Origin: JBFLYN01 sp040756655
GTDB lineage: Bacteria > Bacillota > Sulfobacillia > UBA8153
Direction of reading: 5' to 3'
Length of the DNA: 64,000 bases
NCBI GenBank assembly: GCA_040756655.1
Contig: JBFLYN010000011.1
Coordinates: forward strand, 10,728 to 74,727
The translations under genes and the position numbers were made by a program. Every line of letters begins with the position of its first letter. Position 1 is the first letter of the stretch. Shown piece after piece: positions 43,767 to 52,974 of this stretch. The notes beneath the pieces are model-generated. The model was not told the DNA's origin. It made no database searches and was given only the letters and a program-made list of their open reading frames with translations.

Positions 43767-45113
43767 TCAGCGCCTAACGGTAGTCTGTCCGGAACGCACA
43801 TCCACCGAAACCAGCCGGTCATGGCTAAAGTACACCAGCCATTCCAGGCGGTAGTCATCCTGGACCATACCCGGCGGCTGGTTCCAGTAGGCCAATTCCA
43901 CCCGGGTAATGGATATTTCCTCCTGTTCTTGACGGTCCTCGGGAACGCCCAGGGCCGACACGGCCAAGCTGACAGCGGCGGCGGCCGCCAGCGGGCTGCG
44001 AGCTATCCCGAAATTCGGCCCGGGCTTGCGCAAAGCCCACCGGTAAGCCTCCACACCATGTGGTCCAACAGACACCACGATGGGGTAGTCGGCACCTTCC
44101 ACCGGCACACCCTCCAGGTCCACGGAAATCTTCACACTCCACCGGAATCCTCGGGCCGTCCAGAGCCGGTCCAGCCCGACAATGCGGCTGTCCTCAACCA
44201 GCCCGCCGTGGGCAGCGGCGAACCGGGCCGCTACTACCAGGGCCTCCAGTTCGGTCCTCACGTCCTCCGCCCCGCCCAGGGGAGAGGTGAATTCCCAACC
44301 ACCCTGGGGATATATGCGCAGGCCCCGCTTGCCATCGGTGAATATGGTTGAGCCATCGCGTTCCTCGATGCGGCGGACGATGGACACATCAAAGAACACC
44401 TTCCGCACCAGTTCGTTCACGCTGGTAGTATCTGGTATGATATGGAAGGGCCGGGTGTCGATGAAGACCGGAACGTAGGCACCCGGCGCAACGGCGACCC
44501 CGTCCACCGTTTCGGGCAGCTCTTCCCAGGCCGGTCCCGACACCCCGGCAGCGCTCTCCACCACCTGCAGTAGATCGAGGATGCCCTCTCGTAACCGGTA
44601 GCAAAGGATCCCACTGGGACCTTCCACTACCAGCTTGGGTATCTCTCCGCCCAGGTAGATATGAAACCGGCTTACCCAGAACTCAGGCAGCTGTTGCCAG
44701 GCAAGGGCGGAGTACAGCTGGCCCCACTGGCGCAAAGGCAGGGCCAGTGGAAACCATAGTTCGAAGCCCGGCCCCTGCTGGCGCCACAAGTGCTCTTCCC
44801 GTTCCCCGGTATGCGGCTCCATTACCATGGTTAGACTGCGGCGCAAGAGCCGCCCGTCGTCCCAGACCAGCCGGAACAAGGCTTCGCCGGGGCGTCCCAC
44901 CAAGTGGCGGTCTTCTCCCGCGTGCACCGCCACGCGCCCGGGCACCACCAGCGCGGTGAGCGGCGGTGCCTGCGGGTCAGGGGCCGGCGGCAGGTAGATC
45001 CCTTCCACCGGTGCGGCCCGGCCACCCGGGAAGCCCATCCACAGGTAACCGGTGATACTTAGGCTGGACAAGATCAAGACCAGGAGGAGGGCTGACTTTG
45101 CTCGTTCTTTCAT
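43767..45113 (-). CDS. yycH: YycH-like regulatory protein of WalK
   Basis: A 448-residue protein with one membrane segment (SALLLVLILSSLSITGYLWMG) and a large extracytoplasmic domain, matching YycH in size (about 450) and topology. It lies between walK, which it overlaps by 4 bases, and yycI, 15 bases away. It contains YVPVFIDTRPFHIIPDTTSVNELVRKVFFD, a stretch resembling YycH sequences. It is expected to form a ternary membrane complex with WalK and YycI. Few residues are conserved in the family, so the name rests on synteny plus topology. Confidence 0.87.
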   Translation of the reverse strand: MKERAKSALLLVLILSSLSITGYLWMGFPGGRAAPVEGIYLPPAPDPQAPPLTALVVPGRVAVHAGEDRHLVGRPGEALFRLVWDDGRLLRRSLTMVMEPHTGEREEHLWRQQGPGFELWFPLALPLRQWGQLYSALAWQQLPEFWVSRFHIYLGGEIPKLVVEGPSGILCYRLREGILDLLQVVESAAGVSGPAWEELPETVDGVAVAPGAYVPVFIDTRPFHIIPDTTSVNELVRKVFFDVSIVRRIEERDGSTIFTDGKRGLRIYPQGGWEFTSPLGGAEDVRTELEALVVAARFAAAHGGLVEDSRIVGLDRLWTARGFRWSVKISVDLEGVPVEGADYPIVVSVGPHGVEAYRWALRKPGPNFGIARSPLAAAAAVSLAVSALGVPEDRQEQEEISITRVELAYWNQPPGMVQDDYRLEWLVYFSHDRLVSVDVRSGQTTVRR

Positions 45114-46900
45114 GACGCCCCGCCTCCAAAGGACGTGAGCCTCTGGGCGGGAAGCCAGAACCGGACGGTGGTGCCTGCGCCCAACTGGCTTTCAATGGCG
45201 ATGCGCCCCCCGTGGGCTTCGATCATCTCCCTGGCTATGGCCAGTCCCAGACCGGTGCCCCCCATCTGACGTGAACGGGCCTTGTCCACCCGGTAGAACC
45301 GCTCAAAAATCCGGGGGAGGTCTTCCTTGGGAATCCCGATGCCAGTATCGCTAATGCTGGCCATAACTTCCTCCCCGTCGGTGCCCAGGCAAAGCTCGAT
45401 GCGGCCTCCCGGCGGGGTGAACTCGATGGCGTTGGACAAAAGGTTAAGCACAACCTCCTCAAGCCGGTCTGGATCACCCAGTACCAGCGGATAGCTATCT
45501 GGATAATGGCAAGTTACCGAGATCTCCTTCTGCTGGTAGGCAGTGCGCAAGCGTTCAGCTGCGCCCGACAGGACCAGTCCCAGGTCCACCGGCACCCTCT
45601 CCCATGTGACCCGGCTGTGGTCCAGCTGGGATAACGCCAGGAGGTCATGGACCAGCCGGGCCATGCGATCAGTTTCGTCGGCCACCACTCCCAGGAACTT
45701 CCTCGCGGTTTCCGTTTCGTCTAACGCCCCGTCCAGCAGGGTTTCCACGTAGCTTTTCACAGTGGTCAGCGGCGTGCGCAATTCGTGAGACACGTTGGCC
45801 ACAAACTCGCGTCGCATGTTGGCCAGCTGGGTCTGCTCGGTAATGTCGTGGAGGACGATAACCACGCCCGTGGCCGTGCCGCGTTCATTCCTGACCGGGG
45901 CGTACCAGGCTTTCAGCAGGCGACCCGTGGTCGTCTGGATTTCGCCGGTGAGTTCGTCGTCGCCGGCACCGCTTGTGTCCCGGGGAGGCACCCCCAGCAC
46001 CGTGCCTACCGGGCATCCCGTGATGTCGGCCACGGTGGTCCCGAGGAGCCGGGCCGCAGCCGGGTTGGCCAGCACTACCGTGCCTTGCCCGTCTACGGCC
46101 AAGATGCCATCGGCCATATAATTCAAGATAGCTTCGGCTTTGCGCTTTTCACTGGATATCTCGTGCAGGGTCTCGCGCAGTCTTAAGGCCAGGTGGTTGA
46201 ACATCCGTCCCAACTGCCCGATCTCATCGTCAGACCTGACGTCCAGCATCTCTTCGAAGTCTCCCGCGGCCATGTGGCGAGCACGCCGGGTCAGGCGCAC
46301 TACGGGTCCGGTGATGGTGCGCGCAAGGAACAGGCCCAGGATGGCAGTGATGGCCAGCGCCAGCCCGGTGGCACCCAAAAGCATCATGCGGATGTCACCC
46401 AGGGTCCGGTAGACGTCCTCCAGGGAGGCCACCAGGTAGACCGCGCCCAGGAGACGGGCCCCGGCCCGTACGGGCAGGGTCAAGTGAAGCAGGCGCATCC
46501 CGGTCACCGGGTCGCGCCGGATGCTTTCGCCACGGCCGCCGGCCAGCCCCTGGGCGATCTCAGTTTTCAGGAGGACGTCGGGGATGCGGAAACGGCTCTC
46601 GCCGCTCATGGCCACCACTGCTCCGCTGGTGTTGAGAATGGCGATCCCCGCGCCGGACTGCTGGGCAAACTCGGCCAGGAGCCGCGAGAGCTCGTCCTGG
46701 TCGGGCTGGCCCGCCAGGTATCGTTCCAGGAAACCGGCCAGGAGGCTTCCCTGGGTGGCCAGGGCCGAGGTGAAACCATCCATGTAGTAGCGTTCCAAGG
46801 ACCCAAGCAAGTACACGCCCACAAACTGCATAGCCAAGAGGATCAGGGCCAAGAGCATCAGGACCAGTCGCCACTGAAGACTTCTCATCATGGGGTTCAC
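45110..46900 (-). CDS. walK: sensor histidine kinase WalK
   Basis: The essential cell-wall sensor kinase. The 596 residues show two membrane segments (about 10-30 and 175-195) flanking an extracytoplasmic sensor domain, a HAMP domain (RTITGPVVRLTRRARHMAAGD), a PAS domain (ILNYMADGILAVDGQGTVVLANPAAARLL), the phospho-acceptor motif FVANVSHELRTPLTTVKSYVE and an HATPase domain with the N-box NLLSNAIEF and the G-boxes DTGIGIP and GGTGLGLAI. The domain order is that of WalK/YycG rather than PhoR, and gene order agrees. Start and stop overlap its neighbours by 4 bases each. Confidence 0.96.
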   Translation of the reverse strand: MNPMMRSLQWRLVLMLLALILLAMQFVGVYLLGSLERYYMDGFTSALATQGSLLAGFLERYLAGQPDQDELSRLLAEFAQQSGAGIAILNTSGAVVAMSGESRFRIPDVLLKTEIAQGLAGGRGESIRRDPVTGMRLLHLTLPVRAGARLLGAVYLVASLEDVYRTLGDIRMMLLGATGLALAITAILGLFLARTITGPVVRLTRRARHMAAGDFEEMLDVRSDDEIGQLGRMFNHLALRLRETLHEISSEKRKAEAILNYMADGILAVDGQGTVVLANPAAARLLGTTVADITGCPVGTVLGVPPRDTSGAGDDELTGEIQTTTGRLLKAWYAPVRNERGTATGVVIVLHDITEQTQLANMRREFVANVSHELRTPLTTVKSYVETLLDGALDETETARKFLGVVADETDRMARLVHDLLALSQLDHSRVTWERVPVDLGLVLSGAAERLRTAYQQKEISVTCHYPDSYPLVLGDPDRLEEVVLNLLSNAIEFTPPGGRIELCLGTDGEEVMASISDTGIGIPKEDLPRIFERFYRVDKARSRQMGGTGLGLAIAREMIEAHGGRIAIESQLGAGTTVRFWLPAQRLTSFGGGAS

Positions 46901-47586
46901 CCCTGGGGGCGGAAGCTATATCCAACGCCGCGCTTGGTGACGATGTAGCGGGGCGCGGCGGCGTCAGGCTCGATCTTTTCTCGTAGCCTCCGGATGGTGA
47001 CGTCGACCGTGCGTGACTCCCCGTAGTACTCGTATCCCCAGACCTCATCCAGCAAAACTTCCCTGGTGAAGACCTGCCCGGGGCGGGAAGCCAGAAAACG
47101 CAGCAGTTCGAATTCACGGTGGGAGAGAGGGATGCGCTGGCCGGCTTTGATCACTTCGTAGGTGGAAGGGTCTATGACCAGGTCTCCTACTGCGATCGTC
47201 TCTCCCGACGTTGTGGGTGGCTGGCCCACCCGGCGCAAAATGGCCTTGACCCGGGCCAGGAGTTCTCGAGGACTGAAAGGCTTGGTCACGTAATCGTCGG
47301 CGCCCAGTTCCAGCCCCAGGATTTTATCGACTTCCTCATCCTTGGCGGTTAACATGATAATTGGCACAGTAGAAAAAGCACGCACGGCGCGGCAAACCTG
47401 GTAGCCGTCCCGGCCGGGCAGCATGATGTCGAGGATGATGACGTCGGGGGTTTCGCCCCGGGCCCGGGCAATGGCCTCTTCGCCGTTAAACGCCACCGCC
47501 ACCTCATACCCGGCCCGGACCAAGTTGAACTCGATGATCTCGGCGATGGGACGTTCGTCTTCCACCACCAGTATTCTGTGAGCCAA
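46897..47586 (-). CDS. walR: response regulator WalR
   Basis: An OmpR/PhoB-family regulator of 229 residues that controls peptidoglycan hydrolase genes. The receiver domain opens HRILVVEDERPIAEII, has the phospho-acceptor Asp in DVIILDIMLPGRDG and the conserved Lys in DDYVTKPFSPREL. The winged-helix domain ends ESRTVDVTIRRLREKIEP. I start at the TTG at 47586, with GGAGGG upstream; the longer frame upstream is not homologous. The stop overlaps the walK start as GTGA. This is the first gene of walR-walK-yycH-yycI-murA-htrA-rlmH'. Confidence 0.96.
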   Translation of the reverse strand: MAHRILVVEDERPIAEIIEFNLVRAGYEVAVAFNGEEAIARARGETPDVIILDIMLPGRDGYQVCRAVRAFSTVPIIMLTAKDEEVDKILGLELGADDYVTKPFSPRELLARVKAILRRVGQPPTTSGETIAVGDLVIDPSTYEVIKAGQRIPLSHREFELLRFLASRPGQVFTREVLLDEVWGYEYYGESRTVDVTIRRLREKIEPDAAAPRYIVTKRGVGYSFRPQG

Positions 47587-47627
47587 GCTCGACCACCCTC
47601 CAGTAGTCGCAACTTCGCCCTCGGACT

Positions 47628-48560
47628 TCACCGTTCCTGCAGGATGGAGTTGGTAGCAGGCATCAGGCGCCAAGGATTGCCCGGGTCTTGCACCCATGCG
47701 TACCACGCCAGTTCCCACTGGCCAAATCGCATACCGGTGGTGCGCTCAATGGCCAGGCGCGCCGGCATTCCCCGGGCCAGTTCGGCGATGATCCCGGCCA
47801 ACCCACCGGTGGATTCGGTGAGTTCCTCCAGGTGGGCGACCATGAGCAACGATTGCCGGTAGGCACGGGCCTGGTGGTTGGGCCGGTCAAGGTGCTTGTT
47901 GACGGTGGCGAAGCTGTAGGGGTTGTCTTCCACCGGGGGGCCCGGCTCCAGCCACAGGTATCCGGTGAGGCGGTATTCCTGCAACTGGGCCAGTCCTTCA
48001 GAAAACCAGCGGGGGTAATTGCCGGCAGTGGCATAGTCCAGCACGAAGTGGGAAAGCTCGTGGGCCAACGGTCCTTGGGAACGGAAACGCTGCTCCATCT
48101 CCTGGAGACTGGAACCCGGGATCCATGCCCTCGGGGAGAGCAAGCGGATGATCCCCGCCATGTACACGCCCAGGGCGTCCTCGCCCTGCTGCCAGCCAAA
48201 CTGCGCCCGCAGTGAGGCCCGGTCGGGATAGATCGCGATGATCGCCCGCTCTCTGGGTAAATGTCCGGTCTCTTCCCACACTTGCGGGTAAAGCTCCTCG
48301 GCAGTCCTCAACACCATAAGTGCCAGGTCGTAGTCGCCGGGCCTGTACCGCACGTCGACGTTGGAGCCGGATAGCGCCTCCCATCCGAGCAACTCTCGCC
48401 GGGCCATGAGCCAGCCATAGTGCCGAAGACCAGCATACAGGTAAGACCGGGAGAGGTTCGCCGCATGCCAAAGGTGTTGCCAGCAGAAAAGAAGCAAAAA
48501 GACCACGGCCAGGGTTGTCTTGATCTGCGGTCTTTGCAGCAATGTGAGCAACGGCCCCAC
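47628..48560 (-). CDS. membrane-anchored gluzincin-type metallopeptidase
   Basis: A 310-residue protein with an N-terminal membrane segment (TTLAVVFLLLFCWQHLW) and a peptidase-MA-like domain facing outside. The zinc motif HELSHFVLD is near residue 165 and the third-ligand region PRWFSEGLAQLQEYR is about 20 residues later, the HExxH...WFxEG pattern of gluzincins. Substrate unknown. It precedes walR by 42 bases and probably shares its transcript, which suggests an envelope role. The GTG start at 48560 is tentative; the ribosome-binding site is GGGGTGGGG. Confidence 0.8.
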   Translation of the reverse strand: MGPLLTLLQRPQIKTTLAVVFLLLFCWQHLWHAANLSRSYLYAGLRHYGWLMARRELLGWEALSGSNVDVRYRPGDYDLALMVLRTAEELYPQVWEETGHLPRERAIIAIYPDRASLRAQFGWQQGEDALGVYMAGIIRLLSPRAWIPGSSLQEMEQRFRSQGPLAHELSHFVLDYATAGNYPRWFSEGLAQLQEYRLTGYLWLEPGPPVEDNPYSFATVNKHLDRPNHQARAYRQSLLMVAHLEELTESTGGLAGIIAELARGMPARLAIERTTGMRFGQWELAWYAWVQDPGNPWRLMPATNSILQER

Positions 48561-48627
48561 CCCGGTTGTATCTGGTAGCTTTGATTCTACTACAACAGTT
48601 TACATAAAGGCCATGGCAAGATTCTCC

Positions 48628-48659
48628 GGAAAAGAAAAGTGGTGGTGCGATGCACCACC
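48628..48659 (-). terminator. rho-independent terminator of the SCIFF-M23 operon
   Basis: GGTGGTGC and GCACCACC arms with a 3-base loop (48641-48659) are followed on the minus strand by ACTTTTCTTTTCC. It lies about 190 bases past the stop of the M23 gene at 48848 and before the metallopeptidase-wal transcription unit. Confidence 0.85.
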
Positions 48660-48847
48660 GAAACTATTGTATATTAAGAGGGGGTCATGAAAGGTTGGCC
48701 TCTCAGGATCGAGTATACTGGACCTCAATTACACCAGGATTACATTCATGTAAAAATTGTGTTACAGGATGCTGCCCCAAGCGCGGCCGCCTATCCAACC
48801 TCCGGCATCTGGCCGCATGGGCCAGTGACTCTAGGAGCCAGATGAAG

Positions 48848-50254
48848 TCAAAGCCTACCTGCCCTTTCGTAGAAGGTGGTGGGATCCACGGGCTGCCCGT
48901 CGATGCGTACCTCGAAATGTAGGTGCGGCCCGGTGCTGCGGCCGGTGTTGCCCACGTTGCCAATGACATCCCCGGCCTTGACCTGCTGCCCAACTCTTAC
49001 CGCAAACTTGGAAAGGTGTGCATAGGCCGTGGTGATTTGCTTGCCATCACGTTCGCCGTGGTCGATTATGATCATGTTCCCGTAGCCGCCGTGAGCGGCG
49101 GCGAAGGTTACCATGCCGCCGTCGGCTGCCTTGATGGGCGTTCCCATGGGCGCTCCAATATCCACGCCGTTGTGCCAACCCAATCTCCGCCAGCCGAACC
49201 TGGAAGTAATGGGGCCGTTGAGGGGCCATGTATACTGACCCGTCCCGTGGGCTGGGATCGCCCGGTTGCCCCGGATCACTACCTGCTTGACAGGGTCCTT
49301 CATGACCACAGTTGAGACTATCACCCGGGACACTTCGCGGCCGTTCTCTCTTTTGATCTCCAGGGTGATCTCTCGCTGGCCATTTTCGCCCCACCGCTGC
49401 ACTTTCTCTTCCCATGGCCACAGCTCGGCGGACATGATCACCTCCGTGCTGAATGGGATGGCCTCAGTGTAGGTCCGGTGCTCTATGGTCTCCACAGTGA
49501 CATAGGGATCAGGGACAACCAAGTTGAGCTTTTGACCGATCTGCAGCAGGTCTGAGGTTAAACCCGGGTTGGCCCGGCGCAGCTGGTCCACGGTGAGATC
49601 ATGAGCCTGAGCAACACTCCAAAGGGACTGCCCCCTCTGTACGGTATGAACTAGTGTGCGGTCGGTCCCCCTAAGAAGGATGCGACTGGCCATCTCCACG
49701 TCGCGTACCGCCTCCAGGGGCGCCTGGGTAGGTCGGATGCTCACTACCTCCCGCACCCAAACATCACGGAGTTCTGTATTGCCCCCGGGGGCTAGCGTCT
49801 CCAGCACCACCTGGCGCACCCGGCTCAGCACGGCTTGAGCTGCTGACTCGGTGGCTACAACTACGACCTCCAGATCTTCAACGTAGATGCCGAAGGCCCG
49901 GACTTCCACATAAACCGCCCCGGCCAGAACTTCGGCCAGCTGTTCCTGCTCCAGCAAATCCTGTTCGGATGCTAGTTCCACGGGCTCAACCGAAAGCTCC
50001 GACAGGATCACCAGTTCGCCCGGGGCACGGGAACCAAGCTCATCCAGTATCTGCTCCCAAAGGACGACAGGCAACTCCCGGTCGGCGGTGTACCCCAATA
50101 GCTCACCCTGAACGAACACGGCAAAACCGTGCCGTGCCGGAGGGGCAGCCGCCTCTGGCGCTGGTATGCTGGCTTGCCTGAGGATGATGGCACCGATGGA
50201 AAGGGTGATAGCCAAGAGCAATGCACCAGTCCTGGTGCGCATGACGGGAACCAC
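48848..50254 (-). CDS. G5/LysM domain M23 endopeptidase
   Basis: A secreted or anchored cell-wall hydrolase of 468 residues. An N-terminal membrane segment (TGALLLAITLSIGAIIL) is followed by a region of unknown fold, a LysM domain (VHTVQRGQSLWSVAQAHDLTVDQL, near 210-255), a G5-like domain (TVETIEHRTYTEAIPFSTEVIMS) and a C-terminal M23 domain. The M23 zinc ligands are in WHNGVDIG, HLSKFAVRVG and HLHFEVRIDG. GTG at 50254 follows AAGGAGAG by 5 bases; it begins 2 bases after the SCIFF maturase stop, so it is the third gene of the scfA-scfB operon. It probably cuts peptidoglycan crosslinks, perhaps in spore or division functions. Confidence 0.9.
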   Translation of the reverse strand: MVPVMRTRTGALLLAITLSIGAIILRQASIPAPEAAAPPARHGFAVFVQGELLGYTADRELPVVLWEQILDELGSRAPGELVILSELSVEPVELASEQDLLEQEQLAEVLAGAVYVEVRAFGIYVEDLEVVVVATESAAQAVLSRVRQVVLETLAPGGNTELRDVWVREVVSIRPTQAPLEAVRDVEMASRILLRGTDRTLVHTVQRGQSLWSVAQAHDLTVDQLRRANPGLTSDLLQIGQKLNLVVPDPYVTVETIEHRTYTEAIPFSTEVIMSAELWPWEEKVQRWGENGQREITLEIKRENGREVSRVIVSTVVMKDPVKQVVIRGNRAIPAHGTGQYTWPLNGPITSRFGWRRLGWHNGVDIGAPMGTPIKAADGGMVTFAAAHGGYGNMIIIDHGERDGKQITTAYAHLSKFAVRVGQQVKAGDVIGNVGNTGRSTGPHLHFEVRIDGQPVDPTTFYERAGRL

Positions 50255-50256
50255 GG

Positions 50257-51702
50257 CTACTCTCCTTCGCAAGCACCCATACGGGCGTATTCACCAGGGT
50301 TCTCGGTCACCGAGGCCGGGTTGGCTGCGGACAACTTGGCCTGCACGTACAGAGCACACTCCAGCCGTTTTTTCTGCAATATGCACCCTAGCTGGTAGGG
50401 GCGGTCCATGTCCTGGTTAAGCAGGTGGGCGCTGGCATGACACCCTCCGCCACAGTGGTAGCGGGCCCAGCACGTCCTGCAGGGCGTCTTGGACATGGCG
50501 TGACAATCCCGGAAACGCTGTGCCAGCTCTGGTCGCTGGATGCCCTGATCCACATGGCCCATGAGAAAATCAGGATTCCCCACAAACTGGTGGCACGGGT
50601 ACAGGCTCCCGTCCGCGGCTACCGCCAGGTACTCCACCCCGGCGCCGCAGCCGGTAAGCCGCTTGGGCAAGCAGGGCCCGGCATGGAGATCAACTTCGAA
50701 ATGGAAAAATGTAAACCGCCGGCCGGCCAGGGCTTCCCGGAGGTAGAGATCGGCCAACCGTTCATACTCGTTTTCGACAGCGGTCATATCCTCAAGCCTC
50801 AAAGCGTAATCCTCGTGAGGAAAGGCGACCACTGGCTCAAGCGACAGGGACAGAAATCCCAGTTCTGCCATGTGCTTTACATCTTCTACAAAATCCAGAT
50901 TCTGATGGGTATATGTGCCGCGAACATAGTAGGTGTGAGCCGGCCGCCGGCGGGTCAGTTCCAGCATGGGCCCAACCACCCGTAGATAGGTACCCACACC
51001 CGCGCGGTCACGGCGGTGCCGATCATGCACCGCCTTCCGCCCGTCCAAGCTCAACACCACGCCAAACTCCTGCATTGACAGAAAGTCCATAACATCCGGA
51101 GTAAGATGGGTACCATTGGTGGTTACAGTAAACCGGAAGGGTTTCCCGGTCAATTTGGCGAATTCACGGGCATACTCTGCAGTGTCCCTGATTACTTCGA
51201 AATTGAGCAGGGGTTCTCCTCCAAAGAAATCTACTTCCAAGGAGGAAACCTGACCCGAATTGCTGGCCAGGAAGTGCAGTGCGGAACGGGCCACCTCCCT
51301 GGTCATGAGGCCCCGGGGGCCCCGAAACTCGCCGCGACCAGCAAAGCAATAGGAGCAGGCCAGGTCGCAGTCGTGGGCAACGTTTAGGCACAGGGCCTTC
51401 AGTGGTCGGGTAGCCTGGAGGGCAGGGGGAAGCGGGTCTTGGGTGAACAGGAGGCCGCACTGGACCAGCTCGTTCACCTCGTCCCAGACTTCTGCCACGG
51501 TCCGAGGACCAAACCGGGGGCCAAGTTGGCGGAGGATGGCGGCGCGGCCCAGGCAGTAGGCAGCAATTACCTCCCAGGCCGCCTCGTCCACGAAGTGCAA
51601 GCTGCCGCTGGCCACATCCAGGGCCAAGCCCTCACCAAGCACCTTGAAAAGGTGTACTTGGCCGGCTACTTCCTGGCGCAAACCTGGTTGCCCACGGTAC
51701 AT
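50257..51702 (-). CDS. scfB: SCIFF peptide thioether maturase (radical SAM/SPASM)
   Basis: The protein has a leader-binding RRE-like N-terminus (VHLFKVLGEGLALDVASGSLHFVDE), the radical SAM motif CDLACSYCFAG near residue 120, FFGGEPLLN, and a C-terminal SPASM region rich in cysteines (GCGAG, YPCHQFVG, CRTCWARYHCGGGC) that binds two auxiliary clusters. This is the domain order of maturases that form thioether crosslinks in SCIFF peptides, and the precursor gene lies immediately upstream. The exact start is uncertain: ATG 51702 and TTG 51681 both overlap the end of scfA, and homology begins just after them. Confidence 0.93.
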   Translation of the reverse strand: MYRGQPGLRQEVAGQVHLFKVLGEGLALDVASGSLHFVDEAAWEVIAAYCLGRAAILRQLGPRFGPRTVAEVWDEVNELVQCGLLFTQDPLPPALQATRPLKALCLNVAHDCDLACSYCFAGRGEFRGPRGLMTREVARSALHFLASNSGQVSSLEVDFFGGEPLLNFEVIRDTAEYAREFAKLTGKPFRFTVTTNGTHLTPDVMDFLSMQEFGVVLSLDGRKAVHDRHRRDRAGVGTYLRVVGPMLELTRRRPAHTYYVRGTYTHQNLDFVEDVKHMAELGFLSLSLEPVVAFPHEDYALRLEDMTAVENEYERLADLYLREALAGRRFTFFHFEVDLHAGPCLPKRLTGCGAGVEYLAVAADGSLYPCHQFVGNPDFLMGHVDQGIQRPELAQRFRDCHAMSKTPCRTCWARYHCGGGCHASAHLLNQDMDRPYQLGCILQKKRLECALYVQAKLSAANPASVTENPGEYARMGACEGE

Positions 51703-51827
51703 GAAGTCTTGCAGGCCGACTGGCAGGAAACCTGGCACTTCCCGCAGCCCCCGCCCGATGTGGTCAGGCGCGGGGCGGCTACCGTGTGCACATGTTTTCT
51801 TCTCTGGTGGGTGCTGGCTGTAGTCAT
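51666..51827 (-). CDS. scfA: SCIFF ribosomally synthesised peptide precursor
   Basis: A 53-residue gene that does not stand out by length but is unmistakable: residues 28-50 hold six cysteines in the SCIFF pattern CGKCQVSCQSACKTSC followed by TVGNQVC, ending ARK. The N-terminus RRKHVHTVA is the maturase-recognition region. In the family, cysteines are linked by thioether bonds to neighbouring residues, chiefly threonine; the biological function is unknown. The ATG at 51827 has AGGAGG 13 bases upstream and the gene is followed directly by scfB. Confidence 0.95.
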   Translation of the reverse strand: MTTASTHQRRKHVHTVAAPRLTTSGGGCGKCQVSCQSACKTSCTVGNQVCARK

Positions 51828-51860
51828 TTACAACGCTACGCCTCCTTTCCTCTGGAGGAG

Positions 51861-51866
51861 ATTATA
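51861..51866 (-). promoter_or_regulatory. -10 box of the SCIFF operon
   Basis: A perfect TATAAT lies 34 bases before the scfA ATG, placing the transcription start near 51854 and leaving a leader containing GGAAAGGAGG. The -35 element is poor (TATCCA at 18-base spacing), so the promoter may need an activator or use another factor. Confidence 0.65.
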
Positions 51867-52011
51867 TCACGAGTAGGCAGGACATGGATACCCGGGACCT
51901 GGTCACCGACGAGGTGTAAGTTTGTGCCATCTTTGGGGATTATATGCTAGACGCGGTTTCTATGTTATACTATCTATATTGGTTTCAGGTGCCAAGGAGG
52001 AGGCTCGTTCG

Positions 52012-52974
52012 TTGATACACTCGCGTCGCAGGGGCGTTCCCCGGGTAGCGCCGCTTCTGGTGATGCTCTTTCTAGCTGCCATGATCTTTGGTTCCGCAAG
52101 CTCCGGCCGCGACCATGGCGGGGTAGGCGGGCCGCGGAACAACCCGCTTCAGTATGCACCCATAGATGTAAGCAGCATCCTGGCGGACCTCCCCCAACCC
52201 CCGCGGGTAAACCCGGGAGAAGCTCCAGCGCCAACCTCATCCGCCGCCAGCTCACAGCCCACACTCAGCAACCACGTGGTCGCCAGCGGCGATACGCTCT
52301 GGGACTTGGCCGTGCGGTATAGGACCACCATAGAAACCATAGCCCGCCTTAACAACCTGGTGAACACCAACTCACTCCAGGTAGGCCAGAACTTACTCAT
52401 CATGCAAGACGCGGCAGGTACCGTGCACCGCGTGCGCAGCGGGGACACCCTCTGGGAGATCTCCCGCCTCTACCGGGTGAGCGTGGAAGTCATCGCCCAG
52501 GTCAACAACCTCACAGCGTCCTCCACTCTCTCGGTGGGGCAGCAGCTGATGATACCCACGGGAGCGGCTGCCAGCCCCATGGAAACCACGGCTGCGCGCA
52601 GCGGCAGCGTGGGTTTTGTCTGGCCCGTCCGCGGTCGCATTACCTCTGGATTCGGCATGCGCTGGGGCAGGATGCACGAGGGCGTCGACATCGCCGCTTC
52701 GCACGGGCACCCCGTACTGGCAGCCCGGGACGGCCGGGTTACTTTTGCTGGTGCGCGGGGAAGTTACGGCAACTTGATTATCATCTCTCACGGTGCGGGC
52801 GTTGAGACCTACTACGCCCACCTATCGGTAATGGAGGTCCGGGTGGGTAACGTGGTGTCGGCCGGGCAGCGCATTGGGCGCGTGGGCAGCACCGGCAATT
52901 CCACCGGCCCCCATCTTCACTTCGAGATCCGGATTAACGGCCGGCCCGCGGACCCACGATCGCACCTGCCCTAG
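52012..52974 (+). CDS. two-LysM M23 endopeptidase
   Basis: A 320-residue secreted protein with an N-terminal hydrophobic segment (VAPLLVMLFLAAMIFG), two LysM domains near residues 90-185 (HVVASGDTLWDLAVRYRTTIETIARLNN and HRVRSGDTLWEISRLYRVSVEVIAQVNN-type repeats) and a C-terminal M23 domain with zinc ligands in HEGVDIA and HLHFEIRI. I start at the TTG at 52012, which has AGGAGGAGG 9 bases upstream; the ATG-initiated frame from 51922 has no ribosome site. It faces away from the scfA operon, whose third gene is another LysM-M23 protein, so two related hydrolases flank the SCIFF genes. Confidence 0.9.
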   Translation: MIHSRRRGVPRVAPLLVMLFLAAMIFGSASSGRDHGGVGGPRNNPLQYAPIDVSSILADLPQPPRVNPGEAPAPTSSAASSQPTLSNHVVASGDTLWDLAVRYRTTIETIARLNNLVNTNSLQVGQNLLIMQDAAGTVHRVRSGDTLWEISRLYRVSVEVIAQVNNLTASSTLSVGQQLMIPTGAAASPMETTAARSGSVGFVWPVRGRITSGFGMRWGRMHEGVDIAASHGHPVLAARDGRVTFAGARGSYGNLIIISHGAGVETYYAHLSVMEVRVGNVVSAGQRIGRVGSTGNSTGPHLHFEIRINGRPADPRSHLP

